A program made the position numbers and the translations under genes. Source: Beijerinckiaceae bacterium (GTDB lineage Bacteria; Pseudomonadota; Alphaproteobacteria; Rhizobiales; Beijerinckiaceae). From it: a DNA stretch of 14,383 nt. Location of the stretch: contig CANGOK010000051.1 of NCBI GenBank assembly GCA_947455285.1, positions 1-14,383 of the forward strand, in the 5' to 3' direction. The notes beneath the pieces are model-generated. The model saw nothing but the letters and a program-made list of their open reading frames with translations. It did not search any database and was not told the DNA's origin. Positions within the stretch are counted from its first letter, which is position 1. Every line of letters starts with the position of its first letter. Below, in pieces: positions 7,227 to 13,454 of the stretch.

Positions 7227-7805
7227 ATGGTCGTTCTGAACCGCATCTACACCCGCACCGGCGACGCCGGCGACACCGCGCTGGGCACTGGCGAGCGTCG
7301 CCCCAAGAACGATCTGCGCGTGGAGGCTTATGGCACGGTCGACGAGACCAACGCCGCCATCGGCATGGCCCGCCTTTCGACCGGGCAGGATGAAAAGCTC
7401 GACGCCATGCTGGCGCGCATCCAGAACGATCTCTTCGATCTCGGCGCCGATCTGTGCACGCCCGACACTGGCGAGAAGCTCGCCTATGAGCCCCTGCGCA
7501 TCATCCAGAGCCAGGTCGAGCGGCTGGAGCGCGAGATCGACGAGCTGAACGCCTCGCTGACCCCGCTGCGCTCCTTCGTCCTTCCCGGCGGCTCGCCCGC
7601 CGCCGCCGCCCTGCATCTTGCGCGCACCATTTCGCGTCGGGCCGAGCGGCTGATGGTCGCCCTTTCGCGCACCCCGGAAGAGATCGTAAGCGCGTCCGCG
7701 CTCCAATACGTGAACCGCCTGTCGGACTTCCTCTTCGTCGCCTCGCGCTTCGCCAATCTCACTGTGGGCGGGGACGTTCTGTGGACGCCGGGCCAGAACC
7801 GCTGA
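7227..7805 (+). CDS. pduO: ATP:cob(I)alamin adenosyltransferase, PduO type
   Basis: The enzyme transfers the adenosyl group of ATP to cob(I)alamin, making coenzyme B12 for mutases such as methylmalonyl-CoA and ethylmalonyl-CoA mutase. The 192 residues match the trimeric PduO/MMAB family. The N-terminal ATP loop TRTGDAGDT is at residues 9-17, FVLPGG at 117-122, RRAER at 137-141 (the conserved Arg/Glu that bind ATP) and YVNRLSDFLF at 161-170, at the cobalamin face. The ATG at 7227 follows AGGAA (7217-7221), which overlaps the previous stop codon; a reading frame extended back to 7173 would overlap the small membrane protein and is not needed. Its position before etfBA and hbd fits acyl-CoA metabolism. 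The symbol denotes the family type; no pdu operon is present. Confidence 0.93.
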   Translation: MVVLNRIYTRTGDAGDTALGTGERRPKNDLRVEAYGTVDETNAAIGMARLSTGQDEKLDAMLARIQNDLFDLGADLCTPDTGEKLAYEPLRIIQSQVERLEREIDELNASLTPLRSFVLPGGSPAAAALHLARTISRRAERLMVALSRTPEEIVSASALQYVNRLSDFLFVASRFANLTVGGDVLWTPGQNR

Positions 7806-7836
7806 ATCGCGCGCCCGCACTCGCCTTAGGTCGCGT

Positions 7837-7865
7837 TTGACACTCCTATTGGCGGCCATTACCAA
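7837..7865 (+). promoter_or_regulatory. Candidate sigma-70 promoter for etfBA
   Basis: A perfect TTGACA -35 box at 7837-7842 is followed, after a 17-base spacer, by TACCAA at 7860-7865, a weak -10 box (three of six matches). It lies in the 90-base gap between the adenosyltransferase gene and etfB and would give a leader of about 25 bases ending in the GAGGAG ribosome site. The -35 box and spacer are good and the -10 is poor. Confidence 0.45.
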
Positions 7866-7895
7866 ATCCGGCGAAGGTCAAGAGGAGCGTCCTCG

Positions 7896-8645
7896 ATGAA
7901 AATTCTCGTCCCCGTGAAGAGGGTCGTCGATTACAACGTGAAAATTCGCGTCAAGAGCGATGGCTCGGGCGTTGAGCTTGCGAATGTGAAGATGTCGATG
8001 AATCCCTTCGATGAAATCGCCATCGAGGAAGCGCTGCGCTTGAAAGAAGCGGGCAAGGCGAGCGAAGTCGTCGTCGTGTCCATCGGCCCCGCGCAGGCGA
8101 GCGAAACGATCCGCACCGGCCTCGCCATGGGCGCTGACCGCGGCGTGCTGGTGAAGACCGATCAGACCGTCGAGCCTCTGGCCGTCGCCAAGATCCTTAA
8201 GGGAATCGCCGAAGCCGAACAGCCCGGCCTGATCATTCTGGGCAAGCAGGCCATCGACGACGATTGCAACCAGACGGGCCAGATGCTCGCCGCCCTGCTC
8301 GGCTGGGGTCAGGGCACTTTCGCCTCCAAGGTCGAGATGACCGAGGGAACCGTCGACGTGACCCGCGAGGTCGATGGCGGTCTGCAAACCGTGACCCTCA
8401 AGACGCCCGCCGTCGTGACCACGGACCTGCGCCTTAACGAACCGCGCTACGCCTCCCTGCCGAACATCATGAAGGCGAAGAAGAAGCCCATCGATGAGAA
8501 GACGCCCGCCGATTACGGCGTCGACGTCTCGCCGCGCCTGACGGTGCTCAAGACGTCCGAACCTGCCGGCCGCAAGGGCGGCGCGAAGGTTGGTTCGGTC
8601 GAGGAACTCGTTTCCAAACTCAAGAACGAAGCGGGGGTGCTGTGA
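7896..8645 (+). CDS. etfB: Electron transfer flavoprotein subunit beta
   Basis: EtfB pairs with EtfA to form the soluble FAD/AMP flavoprotein that takes electrons from acyl-CoA dehydrogenases and passes them to ETF:ubiquinone oxidoreductase. The 249 residues are the usual length. Visible landmarks are the N-terminal MKILVPVKRVVDYNVKIR, the NPFDEIAIEEALRLKE block, the AMP-site segment KQAIDDDCNQTGQM, and ETF-beta signature-like sequence ending RYASLPNIMKAKKKPI, the recognition-loop region that contacts partner dehydrogenases. GAGGAG at 7882-7887, 8 nt upstream, is a strong ribosome site. Its stop codon overlaps the etfA start by one base (TGATG), so the two subunits are translationally coupled in a 1:1 ratio. 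Confidence 0.97.
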   Translation: MKILVPVKRVVDYNVKIRVKSDGSGVELANVKMSMNPFDEIAIEEALRLKEAGKASEVVVVSIGPAQASETIRTGLAMGADRGVLVKTDQTVEPLAVAKILKGIAEAEQPGLIILGKQAIDDDCNQTGQMLAALLGWGQGTFASKVEMTEGTVDVTREVDGGLQTVTLKTPAVVTTDLRLNEPRYASLPNIMKAKKKPIDEKTPADYGVDVSPRLTVLKTSEPAGRKGGAKVGSVEELVSKLKNEAGVL

Positions 8646-9589
8646 TGACGACGCTCGTTCTCGCCGATGTGGCGAAGGGAAAACTGGGCGACGCGGTCGC
8701 CAAAACGGTGGCCGCCGCTGCTGAGCTTGGTGCGCCGGTCCATGTGCTGGCCACCGGCCCCGACGCGCGCGCCGCCGCTGAAGAAGCAGCGAAGCTTGCA
8801 GGCGTCGCCAAGGTGCTGATCGCCGAAGACGCGATCTACGCCCACCAACTCGCCGAGCCTACCGCCGCCCTGATCGTGGCTCTGGCCAAGGACTATGGCG
8901 CGATCGTTTCGAGCGCGACCTCCTCGGCCAAGAACATCATGCCCCGCGTCGCGGCCCTGCTCGACGTGATGCAGATCTCCGAAATCACGAAGGTGGTTTC
9001 GCCCGACACATTCGAGCGCCCGATCTATGCGGGCAACGCCATCCAGACCGTGCAGTCGGGCGATCCCATCAAGGTCATCACCGTGCGCACCACCGCCTTC
9101 CAGGCCGCGCCTGCCACGGGCGCAGCGCCCATCGAGGCTGTCGCCGCCTCATCCGATCCCGCCCTGTCGAGCTTCAAGGGCGAGGCTTTGGCGCGCAGCG
9201 AGCGCCCCGAACTGACGGCCGCGCGGATCGTCATCTCGGGCGGCCGCGCCATGCAGACCTCGGAGAACTTCAAGACCTATATCGAGCCCGTCGCCGACAA
9301 GCTTGGCGCAGCCATGGGCGCCTCGCGCGCCGCCGTGGACGCGGGCTATGCCCCCAACGACTGGCAGGTCGGCCAGACCGGAAAAGTTGTCGCGCCGGAA
9401 CTTTACATCGCGGTGGGCATTTCCGGAGCCATCCAGCATCTGGCGGGCATGAAGGACTCCAAGGTCATCGTGGCCATCAACAAGGACGAAGAGGCGCCGA
9501 TCTTCCAGGTGGCCGACTACGGCCTCGTGGCGGACCTCTTCAAGGCCATGCCCGAGCTTGACGCTGAACTCGCCAAACTCAACAAATAG
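8645..9589 (+). CDS. etfA: Electron transfer flavoprotein subunit alpha
   Basis: EtfA carries the FAD domain of the ETF heterodimer. The 314 residues show the N-terminal nucleotide-fold domain (to about 190) and the C-terminal FAD domain. In the latter, SRAAVDAG (227-234), QVGQTGK (241-247) and the ETF-alpha signature LYIAVGISGAIQHLAG (253-268) bind FAD, followed by VIVAINKDEEAPIF and VADYGLVADL. The ATG at 8645 overlaps the etfB stop (TGATG); the GTG one codon earlier is less likely. ETF here probably serves beta-oxidation together with hbd downstream and with ETF-QO encoded elsewhere. A perfect hairpin follows 30 bases after its stop. Confidence 0.97.
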   Translation: MTTLVLADVAKGKLGDAVAKTVAAAAELGAPVHVLATGPDARAAAEEAAKLAGVAKVLIAEDAIYAHQLAEPTAALIVALAKDYGAIVSSATSSAKNIMPRVAALLDVMQISEITKVVSPDTFERPIYAGNAIQTVQSGDPIKVITVRTTAFQAAPATGAAPIEAVAASSDPALSSFKGEALARSERPELTAARIVISGGRAMQTSENFKTYIEPVADKLGAAMGASRAAVDAGYAPNDWQVGQTGKVVAPELYIAVGISGAIQHLAGMKDSKVIVAINKDEEAPIFQVADYGLVADLFKAMPELDAELAKLNK

Positions 9590-9619
9590 TTTTGCTGCGC
9601 AGATGAACGCTGGACGACG

Positions 9620-9642
9620 GCTGATCATCGCTTATGATCAGC
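9620..9642. promoter_or_regulatory. Perfect 9-bp hairpin / inverted repeat between etfA and hbd
   Basis: GCTGATCAT and ATGATCAGC form a perfect 9-bp inverted repeat around a 5-base centre, in a 76-base gap, ending 23 bases before the hbd ATG. It is AT-rich for this genome and not followed by a T-run, so it is not a standard intrinsic terminator. It could be a dimeric repressor operator controlling hbd, or an mRNA hairpin that sets the 3' end of etfBA. The sequence alone does not decide. Confidence 0.55.
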
Positions 9643-9665
9643 CTGTCACAGAGCGGGTTGAATAA

Positions 9666-10547
9666 ATGACGCACGAGATTCTCAAGGTCGGCGTGATCGG
9701 CGCCGGGCAGATGGGCAATGGCATCGCCCAGGTTTGCGCGCTTGCGGGCCTCGACGTTCTCATGAACGACGTTTCTCAGGACCGGCTCAATGCGGGGCTT
9801 GCGACCGTGGACGGCGCAATGGCGCGCGACGTCGCCAAGGGCCTCCTGAGCGAAGCCGACCGCAAGGTGGCGATGGCCCGCATCACCACAACGGTGAGCT
9901 TCGAAGACCTCGTCGATTGCGACCTCGTCATGGAGGCGGCCTCCGAAAACGAAGAGGTGAAGCGCAAGATCTTCACCCGCCTGTCGCCCTATCTGAAATC
10001 TGACGCCCTGATCGCGACCAACACCTCCTCGATCTCCATCACCCGTCTGGCTTCGGTAACGGATCGCCCCGAGCGCTTCATCGGCATTCATTTCATGAAT
10101 CCGGTGCCGCGCATGCAGCTGGTGGAGCTGATTCGCGGCATCGCAACCGAGGACGAGACCTTCGAATCCGCCAAGACCTTCGTGGCTCGGCTCGGCAAGA
10201 CCACCACGGTTTCGGAAGACTTCCCCGCCTTCATCGTCAACCGCATCCTGCTGCCGATGATCAACGAGGCGATCTACACGCTCTATGAGGGCGTGGGTTC
10301 GGTCGAGGCCATCGACACCGCCATGCGCCTTGGCGCCAACCACCCCATGGGTCCGCTGCAGCTCGCCGATTTCATCGGCCTCGACACCTGCCTCGCCATC
10401 ATGCAGGCGCTGCACGAGGGATTGGCGGATTCCAAATACCGCCCCTGCCCGCTGCTGGTGAAATATGTCGAGGCGGGCTGGCTTGGCCGCAAGACGCGGC
10501 GCGGCTTCTACGATTACCGCAGCGGGACGCCGATCCCGACCCGCTGA
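9666..10547 (+). CDS. hbd: 3-hydroxybutyryl-CoA dehydrogenase
   Basis: Hbd interconverts (S)-3-hydroxybutyryl-CoA and acetoacetyl-CoA with NAD(P)(H), in short-chain beta-oxidation or related acyl-CoA routes. The 293 residues form the N-terminal Rossmann domain with GAGQMG (12-17), and TNTSS (118-122). The catalytic His142 in GIHFMNPVPRM is paired with Glu154 in LVELIRG. Asn192 lies in DFPAFIVNRIL, and the C-terminal dimerisation domain ends HPMGPLQLADFIGLD...GRKTRRGFYDY. The length is typical of the bacterial single-function enzyme, with no fused enoyl-CoA hydratase. The ribosome site is weak. The gene follows etfA by 76 bases that hold a perfect hairpin, so it may be read with etfBA or controlled separately. 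Confidence 0.95.
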   Translation: MTHEILKVGVIGAGQMGNGIAQVCALAGLDVLMNDVSQDRLNAGLATVDGAMARDVAKGLLSEADRKVAMARITTTVSFEDLVDCDLVMEAASENEEVKRKIFTRLSPYLKSDALIATNTSSISITRLASVTDRPERFIGIHFMNPVPRMQLVELIRGIATEDETFESAKTFVARLGKTTTVSEDFPAFIVNRILLPMINEAIYTLYEGVGSVEAIDTAMRLGANHPMGPLQLADFIGLDTCLAIMQALHEGLADSKYRPCPLLVKYVEAGWLGRKTRRGFYDYRSGTPIPTR

Positions 10548-10587
10548 TCGCCCGGCCTTTCCCTGGAGCTTATCCTCAGCCACAATC

Positions 10588-10603
10588 GCCGGTTCTCCCC
10601 GGC
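10588..10603. other. Short hairpin after hbd
   Basis: GCCGG and CCGGC enclose a 6-base loop 41 bases after the hbd stop. The following bases (TTGGCCGCAAAAA) carry A-runs rather than T-runs on the + strand, so an intrinsic terminator for hbd is not clearly supported. No other 3' end signal is visible in the gap 10548-10621. Confidence 0.25.
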
Positions 10604-10621
10604 TTGGCCGCAAAAACAGCC

Positions 10622-10649
10622 TTCACAATCCTGTCGCGAACCCTATAGA
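10622..10649 (+). promoter_or_regulatory. Candidate sigma-70 promoter for the HNH gene
   Basis: TTCACA (10622-10627, five of six to TTGACA), a 16-base spacer and TATAGA (10644-10649, four of six) form a reasonable promoter. Initiation would fall near 10656. That puts the first ATG of the open frame (10652) upstream of the transcript and argues for the later TTG start at 10706. Confidence 0.5.
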
Positions 10650-10661
10650 TTATGTTCGGGA

Positions 10662-10681
10662 GCCCCGGTTCGCTCCGGGGC
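10662..10681 (+). promoter_or_regulatory. GC-rich hairpin in the leader of the HNH gene
   Basis: GCCCCGG and CCGGGGC make a perfect 7-bp stem around a 6-base loop (TTCGCT). With the promoter just upstream, this hairpin would be at the very 5' end of the mRNA, 10 bases before the AGAGGG ribosome site. It may protect the 5' end or affect translation. If translation instead began at 10652 it would be coding, which I think is less likely. Confidence 0.45.
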
Positions 10682-10705
10682 GTCATCGGCAAGAGGGCGT
10701 CCAGG

Positions 10706-11275
10706 TTGACGGTTCACTTCCAGCCCATGGTCCCGCCGGAGGCTTGTCCGGCGCTCGTCCTCAACGCCGACTTCCGGCCGTTGAGCTACTATCCTCTGTC
10801 TCTCTGGTCATGGCAGGACGCGATCAAGGCGGTCTTTCTCGACCGCGTGAACATCGTCTCCGAATATGACAAATGCGTGCGCAGCCCGACCTTCGAGATG
10901 CGCCTGCCATCGGTCGTTTCGCTGAAGACCTATGTGAAGCCCTCGCGCCATCCGGCATTCACCCGTTTCAACGTCTTCCTGCGCGATCGCTTCTCCTGCC
11001 AATATTGCGGCTCCCGTGAAGAGCTCACCTTCGACCATGTGACGCCCAGATCAAAGGGCGGCATGACCGTCTGGGAGAATGTCGTCGCTGCCTGTTCGCC
11101 CTGCAATCTGCGCAAGGCCGACAAGATGCCTGCGGAGGCGGGCATGTTCCCGGCGCACCATCCCTTCCAGCCCACGGTCAACGACCTGCACCAGAACGGA
11201 CGGCTGTTTCCGCCGAACTATCTGCATGAGAGCTGGTTCGACTATCTCTATTGGGATTCCCCGCTCGAACCCTGA
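10706..11275 (+). CDS. HNH endonuclease family protein
   Basis: This 189-residue protein has a conserved-looking N-terminal half (CPALVLNADFRPLSYYPLSLWSWQDAIKAVFLDRVNIV) and a C-terminal HNH domain. The domain has a zinc knuckle CQYC (98-101), catalytic DH (Asp110-His111) in FDHVTPRSKGG, Asn125 in TVWENVV, and the second knuckle CSPCN (130-134). The nuclease residues are all present. Proteins of this type are found as lone chromosomal genes in many alphaproteobacteria; I know of no defined function. The TTG start is preferred because AGAGGG lies 8-9 nt upstream and a promoter and hairpin precede it; ATG at 10652 (207 residues) and ATG at 10727 are alternatives. Neighbours are metabolic, with no methylase, phage or intron sequence, so it is probably neither a restriction nor a homing enzyme. 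Confidence 0.88.
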   Translation: MTVHFQPMVPPEACPALVLNADFRPLSYYPLSLWSWQDAIKAVFLDRVNIVSEYDKCVRSPTFEMRLPSVVSLKTYVKPSRHPAFTRFNVFLRDRFSCQYCGSREELTFDHVTPRSKGGMTVWENVVAACSPCNLRKADKMPAEAGMFPAHHPFQPTVNDLHQNGRLFPPNYLHESWFDYLYWDSPLEP

Positions 11276-11355
11276 GAACACGCCCTTTGTCGAAGAGGCG
11301 CCGTAGGCGGCCGCGTGTTAGGACCTGCCTTGACTGAATTTGAAAGGAAAACTCC

Positions 11356-12141
11356 ATGAAGCTGAATTCGAGCATGGCGGCCATCGTGACCGGCGCCGCA
11401 TCGGGCCTTGGCGAAGCGACCGCGCGCATGCTGGCGGCGCAGGGCGTGAAGGTTGCGATCTTCGATCTTCAGAAAGAGCGCGGCGAGAAAGTCGCGGCCG
11501 AAATCGGCGGCGCCTTCTTCATGGCGGACGTGACCAATGAAGCTTCGATCGACGCTGCGCTCGCAGCCGCCCGCGCGGCGCATGGCGTCGAGCGCCTGCT
11601 CGTGAATTGCGCGGGCATCGCGCCGGGCAAGCGCACCGTTGCGAAGAAGCGCGATACTGGCGAACTCATCGCCCATGACATGGCGACGTTCCAGAAGACC
11701 ATCGCCATCAATCTCGTCGGCACCTTCATGATGATTTCGAAATGCGCGGCGGCCATGGCGACTCTTGACGCCATCGACGCTGATGGTCAGCGCGGCGTCA
11801 TCGTCAACACCTCCTCGGTGGCGGCTGAAGATGGGCAGATCGGGCAAGCCGCTTATTCCGCTTCAAAGGCGGGCGTGCTTGGCATGACGCTTCCCATCGC
11901 GCGCGATCTGTCTTCGCTTGGCATCCGCGTGATGACGATTCAGCCGGGCCTGTTCCATACGCCCATGTTCGACGCCTTCACCGATGAAGTCCGCAATTCG
12001 CTCGCCGCCAGCGTGCCCTTCCCGGTTCGCCTCGGACGTCCCGATGAATATGCGACTCTCGTGCGCATGATCTGCGAGAACGACATGCTGAATGGCGAGT
12101 CGATCCGTCTTGATGGCGCGGTGCGTCTGGCGCCCAAATAA
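11356..12141 (+). CDS. SDR-family dehydrogenase, HSD10 / 3-hydroxyacyl-CoA dehydrogenase type 2-like
   Basis: This is a classical short-chain dehydrogenase of 261 residues. It has TGAASGLG (12-19) for NAD binding, Asp37 in AIFDLQ favouring NAD over NADP, and NCAG at 84-87. The catalytic Ser154 lies in NTSSVAAEDGQIGQ and the YSASK motif has Tyr167 and Lys171. The segment GQAAYSASKAGVLGMTLPIARDLSSLGIRVMTIQPGLF closely resembles mitochondrial HSD10, which oxidises short branched and straight 3-hydroxyacyl-CoAs. Substrate identity here is inferred. AAAGGAAA (11342-11348 region) is the ribosome site for the ATG at 11356. The gene follows the HNH gene by 80 bases with no clear promoter and converges on thpR, with just one base between the two stop codons. 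Confidence 0.9.
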   Translation: MKLNSSMAAIVTGAASGLGEATARMLAAQGVKVAIFDLQKERGEKVAAEIGGAFFMADVTNEASIDAALAAARAAHGVERLLVNCAGIAPGKRTVAKKRDTGELIAHDMATFQKTIAINLVGTFMMISKCAAAMATLDAIDADGQRGVIVNTSSVAAEDGQIGQAAYSASKAGVLGMTLPIARDLSSLGIRVMTIQPGLFHTPMFDAFTDEVRNSLAASVPFPVRLGRPDEYATLVRMICENDMLNGESIRLDGAVRLAPK

Positions 12142-12142
12142 T

Positions 12143-12700
12143 CTAATCCGCTTCGCTCTCCTGCGGCGCGCCAAGCGGATATTCGGCCTCGATCACATAT
12201 GGCCCGCCACCGACTGAATCGCGCGATGAATAAACGACAAACCGCTCGGCCATATATTGGCCGCGCGGGGGAAAGCCGCGAAGGCTTAAGTAATCGGCCA
12301 TCGCCACAGAACTTGTTCCGCGCAGACGCGCCAGCGTCACATGGGGCGTGAACTTGCGCGTCTCGGGTGGCAAGCCGATGCGGCGCATGATGCGCTCATG
12401 CTCGGCCTGCAATTCCATCAGCTCTGCATTCGGCTGCACCTTGACGATGAGCGAGCGCGGCCTGTCGCCGCCAAAGAAAGACAATTCTCCAAGAGTCACT
12501 TGAACGGGCTCGCGCCGCACGCGCCACAGTTCGAGATAAACTTCGCGCGCGAGACCCTGATCGATGTCGCCGAGAAAACGCAGGGTGACGTGGAAATTCT
12601 CCGGCTCCACCCAACGCGCGCCAGTAAGGCCGCCGCGCATCATGGCGAGTTCGCGCCCGAGGGACTCAGGAACCTCAATCCCCGTGAATAATCTGGGCAT
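12143..12700 (-). CDS. thpR: RNA 2',3'-cyclic phosphodiesterase (LigT/ThpR family)
   Basis: This 185-residue member of the 2H phosphoesterase superfamily opens 2',3'-cyclic phosphates at RNA ends and can, in E. coli, ligate tRNA halves in vitro. Both hallmark H-x-T-x motifs are present: HVTL at 37-40 (ENFHVTLRFLGD) and HVTL at 120-123 (RKFTPHVTLARL). The N-terminus MPRLFTGIEVPE is typical. A GGAGG-type ribosome site (rev. comp. around 12708-12715) lies about 8 nt before the ATG. It is downstream of the tesA-like gene on the same strand with a 59-base gap, so co-transcription is likely. Its stop codon lies one base from that of the SDR gene on the other strand. Confidence 0.93.
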   Translation of the reverse strand: MPRLFTGIEVPESLGRELAMMRGGLTGARWVEPENFHVTLRFLGDIDQGLAREVYLELWRVRREPVQVTLGELSFFGGDRPRSLIVKVQPNAELMELQAEHERIMRRIGLPPETRKFTPHVTLARLRGTSSVAMADYLSLRGFPPRGQYMAERFVVYSSRDSVGGGPYVIEAEYPLGAPQESEAD

Positions 12701-12759
12701 CGCTTAAGCCTCCTCACGCCGTTCGAATTTGAGATGAACGATTGAAGACAATGCAGCGT

Positions 12760-13452
12760 TCATCCCTTCGGCAAGAGAGCCTCGACGCTCGGCAAAATGC
12801 CCCGCACGATGGCTTCGACACCCTGCGGATTAGGATGCATTCCATCAGACAGAAGCAGGGCCGCATTTCCCGCCACGCCATCGAGGAAGAAAGGATAGAG
12901 CGCCACGTTAAATTCGCGCTGGAGGTCTTCGTAGATGGCGTTGAACTTCATTTCATAATCACGGCCCATGCCGGGCGCGGCCACCATGCCCGCAAGGAGC
13001 ACTGGAATTTTCTTTTCCTTGAGCCGCGTCAGGATCGTCGCCAGCGCCTTGCGGGTGATGGCGGGGTCAACGCCGCGCAACATGTCATTGGCGCCAAGCT
13101 CGACGATGACGAGATCGGCGCCGTCGCCCACCGCCCAGTCGAGACGCTCAAGCCCGCCGCTCGCAGTGTCGCCGGAGACGCCCGCATTGCTGACCTCGAC
13201 CTTATGGCCCTTTTCGCGCAACACGCGCTCAAGGACTGTAGGGAAGGCGTTTTTCTGCGGCAGCAGATAGCCAGCTGAAAGAGAGTCGCCCAGCGTGACG
13301 ATTCGCGTCGGGCCTTGCTGTGCTGATAGAGGCGCAGCGAAGGAGAGCATGATAACCAGAGCCCCGGCGGTTTGCAGGATGCGTGCGCCCACACCATATG
13401 CGAGGCTTGAGATCAGTCGCAGGGCGGTCTGACGAGGGGATGAGAAGAGCAT
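12760..13452 (-). CDS. tesA: SGNH/GDSL esterase, TesA-type (arylesterase / thioesterase I / lysophospholipase L1)
   Basis: This is a secreted serine hydrolase of 230 residues from the ATG at 13452. The signal peptide ends near PLSA-QQ (around residue 44). The SGNH blocks are in order: GDSLSAGY (catalytic Ser57), GVSGDTASGGLERL (Gly94), ELGANDMLRG (Asn122), and DGMHPNPQG (Asp203, His206). Substrates of the family are aryl esters, acyl-CoA and lysophospholipids; the true one here is unknown. An ATG 12 codons earlier (13488) is in frame but has a poorer ribosome site. For 13452, CGGAA lies about 8 nt upstream. Its start codon overlaps the ybbA start on the other strand. The divergent tesA / ybbA-ybbP order is the same as in E. 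coli, which supports the family assignment. Confidence 0.92.
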   Translation of the reverse strand: MLFSSPRQTALRLISSLAYGVGARILQTAGALVIMLSFAAPLSAQQGPTRIVTLGDSLSAGYLLPQKNAFPTVLERVLREKGHKVEVSNAGVSGDTASGGLERLDWAVGDGADLVIVELGANDMLRGVDPAITRKALATILTRLKEKKIPVLLAGMVAAPGMGRDYEMKFNAIYEDLQREFNVALYPFFLDGVAGNAALLLSDGMHPNPQGVEAIVRGILPSVEALLPKG

Positions 13453-13454
13453 GC
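13449..13454. promoter_or_regulatory. GCATGC palindrome supplying both tesA and ybbA start codons
   Basis: The ATG at 13451-13453 on the + strand (ybbA) and the ATG at 13452-13450 on the - strand (tesA) share two bases within one GCATGC. If both starts are right, each gene's promoter and ribosome site lie inside the other gene's coding sequence, and the 5' ends of the two mRNAs are complementary. Alternative starts exist (13487 for ybbA; 13488 for tesA, which would overlap further). Confidence 0.55.

Noticed and set aside
9579..10613. 344-codon open frame on the - strand opposite hbd
   Set aside because: The + strand hbd has full catalytic motifs. The antisense product is His/Arg/Gly rich with no recognisable domain, typical of a shadow frame.
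10652..10705. N-terminal extension of the HNH protein from ATG 10652
   Set aside because: It overlaps the candidate promoter's start point and a hairpin, and has no ribosome site; the TTG at 10706 does.
10706..11275. HNH gene as part of a restriction, homing or phage module
   Set aside because: Neighbours are hbd and an SDR with normal spacing; there is no methylase, intron border, integrase or att-like repeat nearby.
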